From an uncultured Pseudomonadota bacterium (GTDB taxonomy: Bacteria > Pseudomonadota > Gammaproteobacteria > Burkholderiales > SG8-39), in NCBI GenBank assembly GCA_903834835.1, contig CAILKO010000046.1, positions 1 through 64,000 on the forward strand: DNA of 64,000 nt, given 5' to 3'. This document shows, piece by piece, positions 49,306-56,887 of the stretch. The notes under the pieces were generated by a model. That model saw only the letters and a program-made list of their open reading frames with translations, made no database searches and was not told the origin of the DNA. Position 1 is the first letter of the stretch, and the number at the start of each line of letters is the position of its first letter. Made by a program: the position numbers and the translations under genes.

Positions 49306-49491
49306 ATGAACCGGCAGCCGAATTTGCGCGAGTTGCTGAACGCTGCGAAACGGGGGCGGAATCACAGTCTGCGCACGGAGGATGCCTGCGTGCACGGGAT
49401 CAAGCGGTTCATCGGTTTCACGGACCGACGCCGTCCGCTGGAGATGGGTGCGGAGGAGGCGACAGGGTTTCGCGCGAGGGGTATGCGGTGA
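49306..49491 (+). pseudogene. intI: Integron integrase gene intI, 5' fragment
   Basis: From the ATG at 49306 the frame encodes 61 residues including NHSLRTEDACVHGIKRFIGF and TDRRRPLEMGAEE. Integron integrases have at this place the N-terminal SAM-like domain HYSxRTExxYVxWIRxFIxFHxxRHPxxMGxxEV, so the match is clear, including spacing. The catalytic domain (about 260 residues with the Arg-His-Arg-Tyr set) is absent: the frame stops at 49491 and 30 bases later the palindrome begins. The fragment is divergent from the cassettes, as a real intI gene would be. Confidence 0.65.
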
Positions 49492-49520
49492 TGTGAGAGG
49501 AAGAAATTCCGCACTGTCGG

Positions 49521-49554
49521 GCATAGATAGTAACAAAAACGTTACTATCTATGC
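49521..49554. repeat. ATAGTAAC-N6-GTTACTAT palindrome, copy 4, long-arm form
   Basis: The core at 49527-49548 is extended to a 14-bp perfect stem (GCATAGATAGTAAC with GTTACTATCTATGC, spacer AAAAAC). The right flank GCACCCGCCGCTTTTTCTTC resembles that of copy 1. It stands 30 bases after the integrase fragment's stop and 28 bases from the TauD-like gene's stop, at the outer edge of the integron relic. Confidence 0.88.
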
Positions 49555-49582
49555 TGCACCCGCCGCTTTTTCTTCCCCCTTC

Positions 49583-50659
49583 CTAAGCCCCCGCCTTCGG
49601 ATGCGCCCGCCACCAGCGCACGACATCGTTCACATGCTGCACATACGCCGGCACATCGCGATAGGTATCGGTGAACACGAGCATGCGCACCAGATGCCGC
49701 CAGCGCTCGGGCTCGGGATAGTCCTCGTAGGCGCGGCGGCTGTGGACGACGACGTGGTTGTTGAGCAGCTGCACGTCGCCGCGCTCGAACACCATGTCGA
49801 AGCGGAATTCGTTGCTCTGCGCGAGGGATTCCACATACGCCGTCGCCTCGATCGCCTTCTCCGCGAGGCGCGGCACTTCGGGAAAGCGCTGTGCGCTCTC
49901 GACGTACTTGCTCGCGAGCCGGCCGTAGAGCCGGCCGTTGTGATAGCCGTAGAGCGGCTGCAGGTAGTAGGGTTTCATGCCCTCGGGCTCCTCGCCGCGC
50001 AGGTCGACGTAGAGCGGCGCGTAGAGCGCCTCGACGAGATCCGGCCGGCGCGCGAGCACGGCGTTGTAGATGGACACCGAGCTCGTGATGCAGCTCGCGC
50101 CGCCCGATTTCGCATGGCGCAGGCACATGAGGCCGACGATATCGGCCTTGTCGCAGTGAAACGGCAGGGCGGCCGTGGTCTGGTAGCCGCGCACGGTGGG
50201 ATCGGTATCCCAGTCGCGCCCGGTGGAGCGCACGTGATCGAGCAGCCGGCCGGCGGCGTTCTGCGCGGTGAGCTCGCCGAACTGCACGCCGAGCCCGGCG
50301 TAGACGAGCATCGCATCGGCCTCGGACCAGCGGTCCACGGGCAGGCCCTTGACGAGGGCCGCGCCGTAGCCGTTCTCGAGTTCCTTGCGCATGGCGATGA
50401 GGCGCGGGGCGAGGCGCGGCAGCGGGAAGGTGCCGCGGGTCACGGTGTCCGGCGTGACGCCGCCCGCGCGCGCGAGCGCGAGCGTCGCGTCGAGCTCCGC
50501 GATGTCGGCCGAATCGAGCGGATAGATCCAGCGCCGGTCGCGCGCGAGCTGGGCCGGCATCCAGGCCGCGGCCGTGGTGAGCGGCGTGCGGCGGACCTCG
50601 GTGACCGGTGCGCCGAGCGTGGCGGGTTCGGATGTCAGGGTGGTGGATGCTGCGGTCAT
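49583..50659 (-). CDS. TauD/TfdA-family 2-oxoglutarate dioxygenase
   Basis: The 358-residue protein has the iron motif H-x-D in LPFHCDKADIVGL (about residues 167-169), the distal His in VVVHSRRAYEDYPEPE (about 307) and an Arg-rich tail for 2-oxoglutarate (RHLVRML). Members hydroxylate amino acids, taurine-like sulfonates or herbicide side chains. It is longer than TauD itself and resembles the group that acts on unusual amino acids. It is divergent from a Bug receptor at 50822. Confidence 0.85.
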   Translation of the reverse strand: MTAASTTLTSEPATLGAPVTEVRRTPLTTAAAWMPAQLARDRRWIYPLDSADIAELDATLALARAGGVTPDTVTRGTFPLPRLAPRLIAMRKELENGYGAALVKGLPVDRWSEADAMLVYAGLGVQFGELTAQNAAGRLLDHVRSTGRDWDTDPTVRGYQTTAALPFHCDKADIVGLMCLRHAKSGGASCITSSVSIYNAVLARRPDLVEALYAPLYVDLRGEEPEGMKPYYLQPLYGYHNGRLYGRLASKYVESAQRFPEVPRLAEKAIEATAYVESLAQSNEFRFDMVFERGDVQLLNNHVVVHSRRAYEDYPEPERWRHLVRMLVFTDTYRDVPAYVQHVNDVVRWWRAHPKAGA

Positions 50660-50821
50660 CGCGGAGGCCTCCGGTTGCGCGTGCTGCGCGGGCGCACTGT
50701 ATTCCGCTGCACTCTAGCGGATGTGGCGCGCAACCGCCACGCTTCGCTGCGAAACCGGCTGCGGGAGCCGTAGAATCGGTGCGGACCGCAACCCCCGCAG
50801 CAGGAATTCCAGGAGAACCCG

Positions 50822-51796
50822 ATGCAAGCCTCGCCCCGCCTTTGGTGCCGCGTCACCCTTCTTGCCGCCGCGCTGGCCGCGTTCGGCAGCGCACAGGCCC
50901 AGGAGTTCCCGTCCAGGGCGATCCGCATCATCGTCCCCTACGCGGCAGGTGGGGTTCCGGACCCGCTCACGCGCACACTGGGCAGCATGATGTCGCCGCT
51001 CCTCGGGCAGCAGATCATCGTCGAGAACAAGCCCGGTGCGGGCGGGGTGCCGGCGATGCAGGATCTGATGCGCTCGCCCGCCGACGGGTACACGCTCAGC
51101 TATGCCGATGCCGGGCTGTGGGCAGTCCAGCCCGCGCTGCGGCCGGGCATCTACGACCCGATGAAGGAATTCACGCCGCTGGGTACTGCGGTGATGTCGA
51201 TCATCTTTGTCGTGGTGCGGGAGGATCTGGGCGTACGGACGATCCAGGAACTGATCGCGCTCGCGAAATCGAAACCCGGGCAGCTCAGCTACGGGTCATC
51301 GGGCAGCGGCAGCCTGCACCACCTGTTCATGGAGTCGCTGAAGGCCCATTACGGCTTCGACATGGTGCATGTGCCCTACAAGGCGGCGACCCAGGCCCTG
51401 CAGGCGCTGCTCGCGGGCGATCTCGGGGTCACGATGGCGAGTGCGGCGGCGAGCACGCCGTTCGCGAAGAGCGGCAAGATCCGGGTGATCCTCGCCGCGA
51501 CCCAGCAGCGCTCGCAGTTTCTGCCGGAGGTGCCGTCCATGGGAGACCTGAAAGTCGAAACGACCTACTCCGGTGCCATCGGCTATGTCGCGCCCGGCGG
51601 CACGCCGAGGCCCGTGGTCGACAAACTCGCGGCGGCGCTGGGCACCGTGGTGAAGAGCGACGAATTCGCCAAGCGGGCGGAATCGCTGTTTGTCGAAATC
51701 GACTACCGTAATCCCGCGCAACATCTCGACTTGATGCGCCAGGACATTACCCGTTACGCGCGCGCGGTGAAGATATCGGGAGCGAAAGCCGAATGA
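50822..51796 (+). CDS. Bug-type periplasmic receptor (paralogue group A)
   Basis: A 324-residue receptor with a signal peptide ending SAQAQ and the opening EFPSRAIRIIVPYAAGGVPDPLTRTL. It is closest to the tandem pair at 27792-29804 (shared GVPDPLTR, YGSSGSGSLHHLFMESLKAHYGFDMVHVPYK). TAGAAT at about 50772 is a likely -10 element. It overlaps the ATPase gene downstream by 4 bases, an unusual partner for a Bug receptor. Confidence 0.9.
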   Translation: MQASPRLWCRVTLLAAALAAFGSAQAQEFPSRAIRIIVPYAAGGVPDPLTRTLGSMMSPLLGQQIIVENKPGAGGVPAMQDLMRSPADGYTLSYADAGLWAVQPALRPGIYDPMKEFTPLGTAVMSIIFVVVREDLGVRTIQELIALAKSKPGQLSYGSSGSGSLHHLFMESLKAHYGFDMVHVPYKAATQALQALLAGDLGVTMASAAASTPFAKSGKIRVILAATQQRSQFLPEVPSMGDLKVETTYSGAIGYVAPGGTPRPVVDKLAAALGTVVKSDEFAKRAESLFVEIDYRNPAQHLDLMRQDITRYARAVKISGAKAE

Positions 51797-52623
51797 CGGC
51801 CCCAGGCGCGGTGCCGGCGCAGGCCAGCCCGCTGATCGAAGTCGAGGATCTCCATTTCGGTTACGACGGGCGCCCGGTGCTCGCCGGGCTGACGCTTTCC
51901 ATTCCGCGCGGCAAGGTGGTCGCGGTGCTCGGCGCGAGCGGCAGCGGCAAGTCCACGCTGCTGCGGCTGATCGGCGGGCAGCTGAGACCCGAGAGCGGCA
52001 AGGTAAGCGTGGATCGGCAGGTGGTGCACGAACTCGATTCCGACGCCCTCTACGCGCTGCGCCGCAAGATGGGGATGATGTTCCAGTCGAGCGGGCTCTT
52101 CACCGATATCTCGGTGTACGAGAACGTCGCCTTCCCGATCCGCGAGCACTTCGATCTGCCGGAAAGTCTCGTGAAGCCGCTCGTGCTGATGAAGCTGCAC
52201 GCGGTCGGCCTGCGCGGTGCGGCGCGTCTCATGCCCGCGGATCTTTCGGGCGGCATGACGCGCCGGGTCGCGCTCGCGCGCGCGATCGCGACCGATCCGA
52301 TGCTCGTCATGTACGACGAGCCCTTCGCCGGTCTCGACCCGATTTCGCTCAAGGTGGTGGCCAACCTGATCCGCGATCTGAACGATGCGCTCGGCGCGAC
52401 TTCCATCGTGGTGACCTACGACGTAAGCGAATCGCTGAAGATCGCGGATTACGTCTACGTGATACTCGAGGGCCGGATCCTCGGCAAGGGTACGCCCGAG
52501 GAAGTGCTCGCGTCCGAAGATCCCTATCTCAAGCAGTTCCTGCACGCGCTGCCCGATGGACCGGCGCGCTTTCACTTCGGCGCGCCGCCGCTCGAGCAGG
52601 ATCTGCGCCTCGTGCGCGCCTAG
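51793..52623 (+). CDS. ABC transporter ATP-binding protein, MlaF-like
   Basis: The 276-residue ATPase has Walker A GASGSGKS (about 48-55), the MlaF-type spacer HELDSDALYALRRKMGMMFQSSGLF, signature DLSGGMTRRVALARAIA and Walker B LVMYDEPFAGLDPIS. This pattern is that of the lipid-asymmetry (Mla/Ttg2A) importer ATPases. No MlaE permease, MlaD or MlaC gene is next to it. Translation starts at ATG 51793 inside the Bug stop region (ATGA overlap), so the two proteins are made together. Confidence 0.88.
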   Translation: MTAPGAVPAQASPLIEVEDLHFGYDGRPVLAGLTLSIPRGKVVAVLGASGSGKSTLLRLIGGQLRPESGKVSVDRQVVHELDSDALYALRRKMGMMFQSSGLFTDISVYENVAFPIREHFDLPESLVKPLVLMKLHAVGLRGAARLMPADLSGGMTRRVALARAIATDPMLVMYDEPFAGLDPISLKVVANLIRDLNDALGATSIVVTYDVSESLKIADYVYVILEGRILGKGTPEEVLASEDPYLKQFLHALPDGPARFHFGAPPLEQDLRLVRA

Positions 52624-52635
52624 CGTCCGGCCCGG

Positions 52636-52675
52636 GCCGCCGCGATTCCGCGATGATCAGGCGGCGGCTTTCTTT
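52636..52675 (+). terminator. Probable intrinsic terminator after the ATPase gene
   Basis: GCCGCCGC and GCGGCGGC form an 8-bp GC stem followed by TTTCTTT on the plus strand, 12 bases after the ATPase stop. Its right half lies within the last codons of the convergent gene (poly-Ala/Lys tail), so part of the symmetry may be coincidental. Confidence 0.5.
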
Positions 52676-53331
52676 CGGACGGATTTCGCGCGCGGCTTCG
52701 GCTTCGGGTACTGCAGCAGGTCGCCCGCGCGCTGCTCGAAGGCGTCGCGCTTCGTCAGGCGCCTGAGCTGGGCAGGCGTCATGAGCCGGTAGTGACGCGC
52801 CGCATCGAGCGCCTGGCCGACTTCCCAGCAGTCCTCCTCGCCGGTGACCCAGATCGCGGGTGAGAGCCGGCGCAGGTCGTAGGGCACGGAATATTCGCGC
52901 AGCGTGCGCTCGCCGTGCCTGTTGGCGTATTCGTGGAAATACGACATCGCGAGCTCGCGCAGGCTGCGGTAGACCGGATCGCGCGAGCGCAGCACCGAGC
53001 CGTTGGTCTTGGAAATCACGCCCCAGCATCCGCCGCGACGGTAGAGCGCGACCACATGGTCGTAGTCGCGCACCGCGCGCAGATCAAAGAGCAGCGGCGG
53101 CACGCCGTTCACCCAGAATGCGCAGGCGGCGACCATCGCACCTTCGATGCAATGGGCGCTGCCTTCGCGCAGCACGGTGCGCACGGTGCGGCAGCTGTCG
53201 CCGTCGGGCTCGAAGTTCTGCTTCAGTTCGTAGACGAAGCGCTGGATCTTCTCGGTCGTGTTCAGGCGCTTCAGGGTCGCGTACTCCGACCGCGTGAGGC
53301 CCAGATCGCCGATGCGCGCGTATGCCGCCAC
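52657..53331 (-). CDS. Transglutaminase-like cysteine-protease-fold protein
   Basis: The 224-residue protein contains EGSAHCIEGAMVAACAFWVNG (Cys near 61), FDLRAVRDYDHVVALYRRGG (His near 91) and WGVISKTNG (Asp/Asn near 108-110), the Cys-His-Asx arrangement of transglutaminase-like proteins. No signal peptide is visible. The C-terminus is a Lys-rich tail. Conserved in many proteobacteria without a known reaction; it may cleave or cross-link a peptide bond. It stands alone between the ATPase and the dioxygenase. Confidence 0.7.
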   Translation of the reverse strand: MAAYARIGDLGLTRSEYATLKRLNTTEKIQRFVYELKQNFEPDGDSCRTVRTVLREGSAHCIEGAMVAACAFWVNGVPPLLFDLRAVRDYDHVVALYRRGGCWGVISKTNGSVLRSRDPVYRSLRELAMSYFHEYANRHGERTLREYSVPYDLRRLSPAIWVTGEEDCWEVGQALDAARHYRLMTPAQLRRLTKRDAFEQRAGDLLQYPKPKPRAKSVRKKAAA

Positions 53332-53432
53332 GGGCTTCCTTTCGCTGTGTCCCGCCTAGGGAACGGTGCGGCATTGTGCCATCGGCGCCAGCTGCGCCCT
53401 CGGCGCGCGCCTGGCTAAGCGCGCCGGGCGCG

Positions 53433-54233
53433 CTATTGTGTGAAGCGCCAGGTATCCATCGCCAGGACGGCGTTCTCCACCGAACCGAGCACGCATTCGG
53501 CGCGCGCGCTGGCGCCGGCCGCGCCGGCTGCGGCGATCAGCGGCAGGAAGTGTTCTTCCGTCGGATGCGCGCGTACGCCATGCGGGGCGTGCTCGCGATA
53601 GGCGGCGAGGCCTTCCCAGTCGCCGGCTTCCAGACGCGCGCGCACCCAGGCGCGGAATTCCTGTACGTAGGGCATGGACGCCGCATCGCCTGCGGCGCGC
53701 TGCATCATCAAGTCGCGCAGGTTGTGCGTCATGCTGCCCGAGCCGACGACGAGCACGCCTTCACGCGCGAGCGGCGCCAGCGCGCGCCCGATCGCGAGAT
53801 GGTGGCGCATGCCGAGTTCGGGCTGTACGGACAGTTGCACGACCGGGATGTCCGCCGCGGGATACATGTGCAGCAACGGCGACCAGGCACCGTGATCCAG
53901 GCCGTGCGAGCCGTCGATGCCCGCCGCGAAGCCCGCTTCCTTCAGCAGCCCCTGGGTGCGTGCGGCGAGCGCAGGCGAACCCGGCGCCGGGTAGCGCAGG
54001 CGGTAGAGCGGGGCCGGAAAACCATAGAAGTCGTGCACCGTCTCCGGCCGCTCGCTGCCCCCCAGCATCGGTACCGGGGTTTCCCAGTGCGCCGATATCA
54101 TCAGGATGGCGCGCGGGCGCGTGCCGCGCACGCCGAGCGCGCGCCAGGTCTCGCCGACCGCGCCCGGTTCGAGCGCGTGCATCGGAGAGCCGTGCGAGAC
54201 GAAAAGTGTCGGCAGTGCGGGCGTCGCATCCAT
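53433..54233 (-). CDS. DODA-type extradiol aromatic-ring dioxygenase (LigB family)
   Basis: From the ATG at 54233 the protein has 266 residues and begins PTLFVSHGSPMHALEPG, with AILMISAHWET (His near 48), SHGLDHGAWSPLLHMYP (His near 112) and GSGSMTHNLRDL near 165. These are the metal-binding and acid-base positions of the class III DODA/YgiD branch, which cleaves catecholic rings. The frame opens far upstream, but homology starts here. It is 11 bases downstream of the acetyltransferase gene, an operon arrangement. Confidence 0.88.
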   Translation of the reverse strand: MDATPALPTLFVSHGSPMHALEPGAVGETWRALGVRGTRPRAILMISAHWETPVPMLGGSERPETVHDFYGFPAPLYRLRYPAPGSPALAARTQGLLKEAGFAAGIDGSHGLDHGAWSPLLHMYPAADIPVVQLSVQPELGMRHHLAIGRALAPLAREGVLVVGSGSMTHNLRDLMMQRAAGDAASMPYVQEFRAWVRARLEAGDWEGLAAYREHAPHGVRAHPTEEHFLPLIAAAGAAGASARAECVLGSVENAVLAMDTWRFTQ

Positions 54234-54244
54234 GATGTCCGGCC

Positions 54245-54781
54245 TCAGGTGTCTTCGGTGCGCGGCGGTTGCCAGGTGTAGGCGGGCGCTTCCGGCTGGC
54301 GCAGCACGCGCAGCATGCGCAGCGCGCCTTCGATGCGCTCGGCGCCGCGGTAATAGCCGGGCACCGTGTAGCTGTCGGAGTAGCCGAGCACCGCATAGAA
54401 GCGATGCGCCGCCTCGTTGCTCACGCGCAGCTCGAGATGGATGCTTTCGATGCCCGCGATCAGCGCGGATTCGGTGAGCCAGCCCATCAGCCGGCGCCCG
54501 ACGCCCAGCCGGCGGTGCGAGGGGCGCACGGCAAGCAGGGTCAGGTGCGCGCGCGCTTCGCCGAACGCCATGATCGCGAAGCCGACGATGTTGCCCCGGT
54601 CGGTCGCGACCAGTGTCGTCACCGCCGGATCTTTCAGCGCACGCAGGATGCGCGGCGGGTCGTAGCGCCAGCCGAAGCCTGACTCGATGAAATCGCGCGA
54701 CATCAGGGCGATCGCATGCGCATCGGTCAGGAGCGCCTGCCGCAGCAGGATTTCGGGTCGTGGCGTCTGGTAGCGTTGCAT
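54245..54781 (-). CDS. GNAT-family N-acetyltransferase
   Basis: The 178-residue protein has the acetyl-CoA loop LLAVRPSHRRLGVGRRLMGWL (about residues 82-102) and the following IHLELRVSNEAAHRFYAVLGY, the GNAT motifs A and B, in the RimI style. The start MQRYQTPRPEI at 54781 is chosen because homology begins at about residue 10 and longer starts are unconserved. It acetylates an amine on a small molecule or protein terminus. Confidence 0.86.
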   Translation of the reverse strand: MQRYQTPRPEILLRQALLTDAHAIALMSRDFIESGFGWRYDPPRILRALKDPAVTTLVATDRGNIVGFAIMAFGEARAHLTLLAVRPSHRRLGVGRRLMGWLTESALIAGIESIHLELRVSNEAAHRFYAVLGYSDSYTVPGYYRGAERIEGALRMLRVLRQPEAPAYTWQPPRTEDT

Positions 54782-54866
54782 CGGAAGATTGTGCCACGTG
54801 CGCTCTGCGCCGGGCCGGTCTGGACTATAGTTTGATCGTGATCCGCGTCCGGCAGAGGAGGTGAGC

Positions 54867-55304
54867 ATGAAAGTAAGCGAGATATTGCGCGTAAAGGGTG
54901 ACCGGCTGGTGTCTGTCGGGCCGGAGACGCCGGTCGCCGATGCGGTGCGCACCATGGCCGAACAGAACCTGGGTTCGCTCGTGGTGCTGCGCGATGGCCG
55001 CATGGCGGGCCTCGTCACCTTCCACGAGTTGCTCAAGTGCTTCGCGGCCGACCCCGGCGGCGCGCATCGCGAGCCCGTGGCGGCGGTCATGCAGGCGACG
55101 CCGGTGACGGCGAGTCCCGACATGGAGGTCAACGACCTGCGACGCACCATGCTGGAGACCGGCGCCCGTTACCTGCCGGTGGTGGATGCCGGCGAGCTCG
55201 CCGGGGTCGTCTCGTTCCGCGATGTGGCGAAGGCGGTGCTCGAAGAGCAGGATTTCGAGAACCGGATGCTGAAGGGCTATATCAAGAACTGGCCGGCGGA
55301 GTAG
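54867..55304 (+). CDS. CBS-domain pair protein
   Basis: The 145-residue protein consists of two CBS motifs: [54 protein letters not shown] and [54 protein letters not shown]. Together they make a Bateman module binding an adenine nucleotide, used as an energy sensor. AGAGGAGGTGAGC precedes the ATG at 54867, and TATAGT at about 54829 is a possible -10. Confidence 0.88.
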   Translation: MKVSEILRVKGDRLVSVGPETPVADAVRTMAEQNLGSLVVLRDGRMAGLVTFHELLKCFAADPGGAHREPVAAVMQATPVTASPDMEVNDLRRTMLETGARYLPVVDAGELAGVVSFRDVAKAVLEEQDFENRMLKGYIKNWPAE

Positions 55305-55363
55305 TCCGGCATCGGTGTCAGCAGCGCGGCGAATGCACGCTGCCCCTATGCTATTCTCGACCG

Positions 55364-56464
55364 ATGTCAGGCAATTCCTTCGGTCTTCTCTATACAGTGA
55401 CGTCGTTCGGCGAGTCGCACGGCCCTGCGATCGGCGGTGTCGTGGACGGCTGCCCGCCGGGGATGACGCTCGCCGCCGAGGACCTGCAGCGCGACCTCGA
55501 CCGGCGCAAACCCGGCACCTCGCGCCATGTGACCCAGCGGCGCGAATCCGATCAGGTGGAGATACTCTCAGGGATCTACGAGGGCCGCACCACGGGGACC
55601 TCGATCGGCTTCATCATCCGCAACGAGGATCAGCGCTCCAAGGACTACGCGGAGATCGCCGCGAAGTTCCGGCCGGGTCATGCGGACTATACCTACCATC
55701 GCAAGTACGGCCTGCGCGATCCGCGCGGCGGCGGGCGTTCGTCGGCGCGCGAGACCGCGGTGCGCGTGGCGGCCGGCGCGATCGCGAAGAAGTGGCTCGC
55801 CGAGCGCTATGGCGTTCGGATCCGCGGTTACCTCGCCCAGCTGGGCGACATGGCCATCGACTTTCGTTCCTGGGACGCGGTGGAGGCGAACGGCCTCTTC
55901 GTGCCGGACCCCGATGCGCTGCCGCGCCTGGAGGCGCGACTGGACGAACTGCGGCGCGACGGCGATTCCTGCGGTGCGCGCGTGAACGTGGTCGCGGAGA
56001 ACGTGCCGGCCGGCTGGGGCGAACCCGTATACGGACGGCTTGATGCGGACATCGCGGCGGCGATGATGTCGATCAATGCGGTGAAGGGTGTGGAAATCGG
56101 CGCCGGCTTCGCATCGGTTGCGCAGCGCGGCAGCGAGCACGGCGACGAACTCACGCCGGCGGGCTTTCTCTCCAACAACGCCGGCGGCGTGCTGGGCGGG
56201 ATCTCCAGCGGGCAGGACGTCACGGTGTCGGTTGCGCTGAAGCCCACGTCATCGATACGCGTGCCACGACGCACGGTCGACGTGACAGGCGCGCCGGCGC
56301 AGATCGAAACGCTGGGCCGCCATGATCCCTGCGTGGGCATTCGCGCGACGCCGATCGCGGAGGCGATGCTCGCCTGCGTGCTCATGGATCATGCGTTGCG
56401 CGCGCGTGCACAGTGCGCCGATGTCGTGCACGCAGTCGCGCCGGTTCCCGCTCGCGCGCCCTGA
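55364..56464 (+). CDS. aroC: Chorismate synthase AroC
   Basis: The 366-residue enzyme makes chorismate from 5-enolpyruvylshikimate 3-phosphate, the last step of the shikimate pathway, with reduced FMN. Landmarks are [20 protein letters not shown] at residues 14-33, [14 protein letters not shown] near 55, [14 protein letters not shown] near 125 and GGISSGQDV near 285. The ATG at 55364 begins the conserved MSGNSFG. Upstream TATGCTATTCT could be its promoter -10 with a very short leader. Confidence 0.96.
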   Translation: MSGNSFGLLYTVTSFGESHGPAIGGVVDGCPPGMTLAAEDLQRDLDRRKPGTSRHVTQRRESDQVEILSGIYEGRTTGTSIGFIIRNEDQRSKDYAEIAAKFRPGHADYTYHRKYGLRDPRGGGRSSARETAVRVAAGAIAKKWLAERYGVRIRGYLAQLGDMAIDFRSWDAVEANGLFVPDPDALPRLEARLDELRRDGDSCGARVNVVAENVPAGWGEPVYGRLDADIAAAMMSINAVKGVEIGAGFASVAQRGSEHGDELTPAGFLSNNAGGVLGGISSGQDVTVSVALKPTSSIRVPRRTVDVTGAPAQIETLGRHDPCVGIRATPIAEAMLACVLMDHALRARAQCADVVHAVAPVPARAP

Positions 56465-56574
56465 GCGTCGCGCGAATTTGCAGCGCGTGTTTTCGCCGCG
56501 GTGCGGTGAAAACATAGAAAAGGCCTGCGAATTCAATTACAGTACGCATAGTGCGACTCCCCGCGAGGAAGAAG

Positions 56575-56814
56575 ATGAGTAATAAAGGGCAGCTGTTACA
56601 AGACCCGTTCCTGAACGCGTTGCGCAAGGAGCATGTGCCGGTATCGATCTATCTCGTGAACGGCATCAAGCTGCAGGGGCAGATCGAGTCGTTCGACCAA
56701 TACGTGGTGCTGCTGCGCAATACCGTGACGCAGATGGTGTACAAGCACGCGATTTCCACCGTGGTACCAGGACGGCCGATCAATCTCGGTCCGGACACGG
56801 ATTCAGCCCCGTAA
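56575..56814 (+). CDS. hfq: RNA chaperone Hfq
   Basis: The 79-residue protein is a standard betaproteobacterial Hfq: [45 protein letters not shown] (Sm1, with QDPFLN at the distal/proximal faces) and [12 protein letters not shown] (Sm2, with the KHA rim). It binds small RNAs and A/U-rich mRNA regions as a hexamer. The ATG at 56575 begins MSNKGQ. It starts the hflXKC block. Confidence 0.97.
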   Translation: MSNKGQLLQDPFLNALRKEHVPVSIYLVNGIKLQGQIESFDQYVVLLRNTVTQMVYKHAISTVVPGRPINLGPDTDSAP

Positions 56815-56887
56815 TTCGCAACGTACTCGTGCGCCGGAGCCGGCGCAGGATCCGCACGAGCGCCAGGACAAGCGTCGGAGCAGCGGT

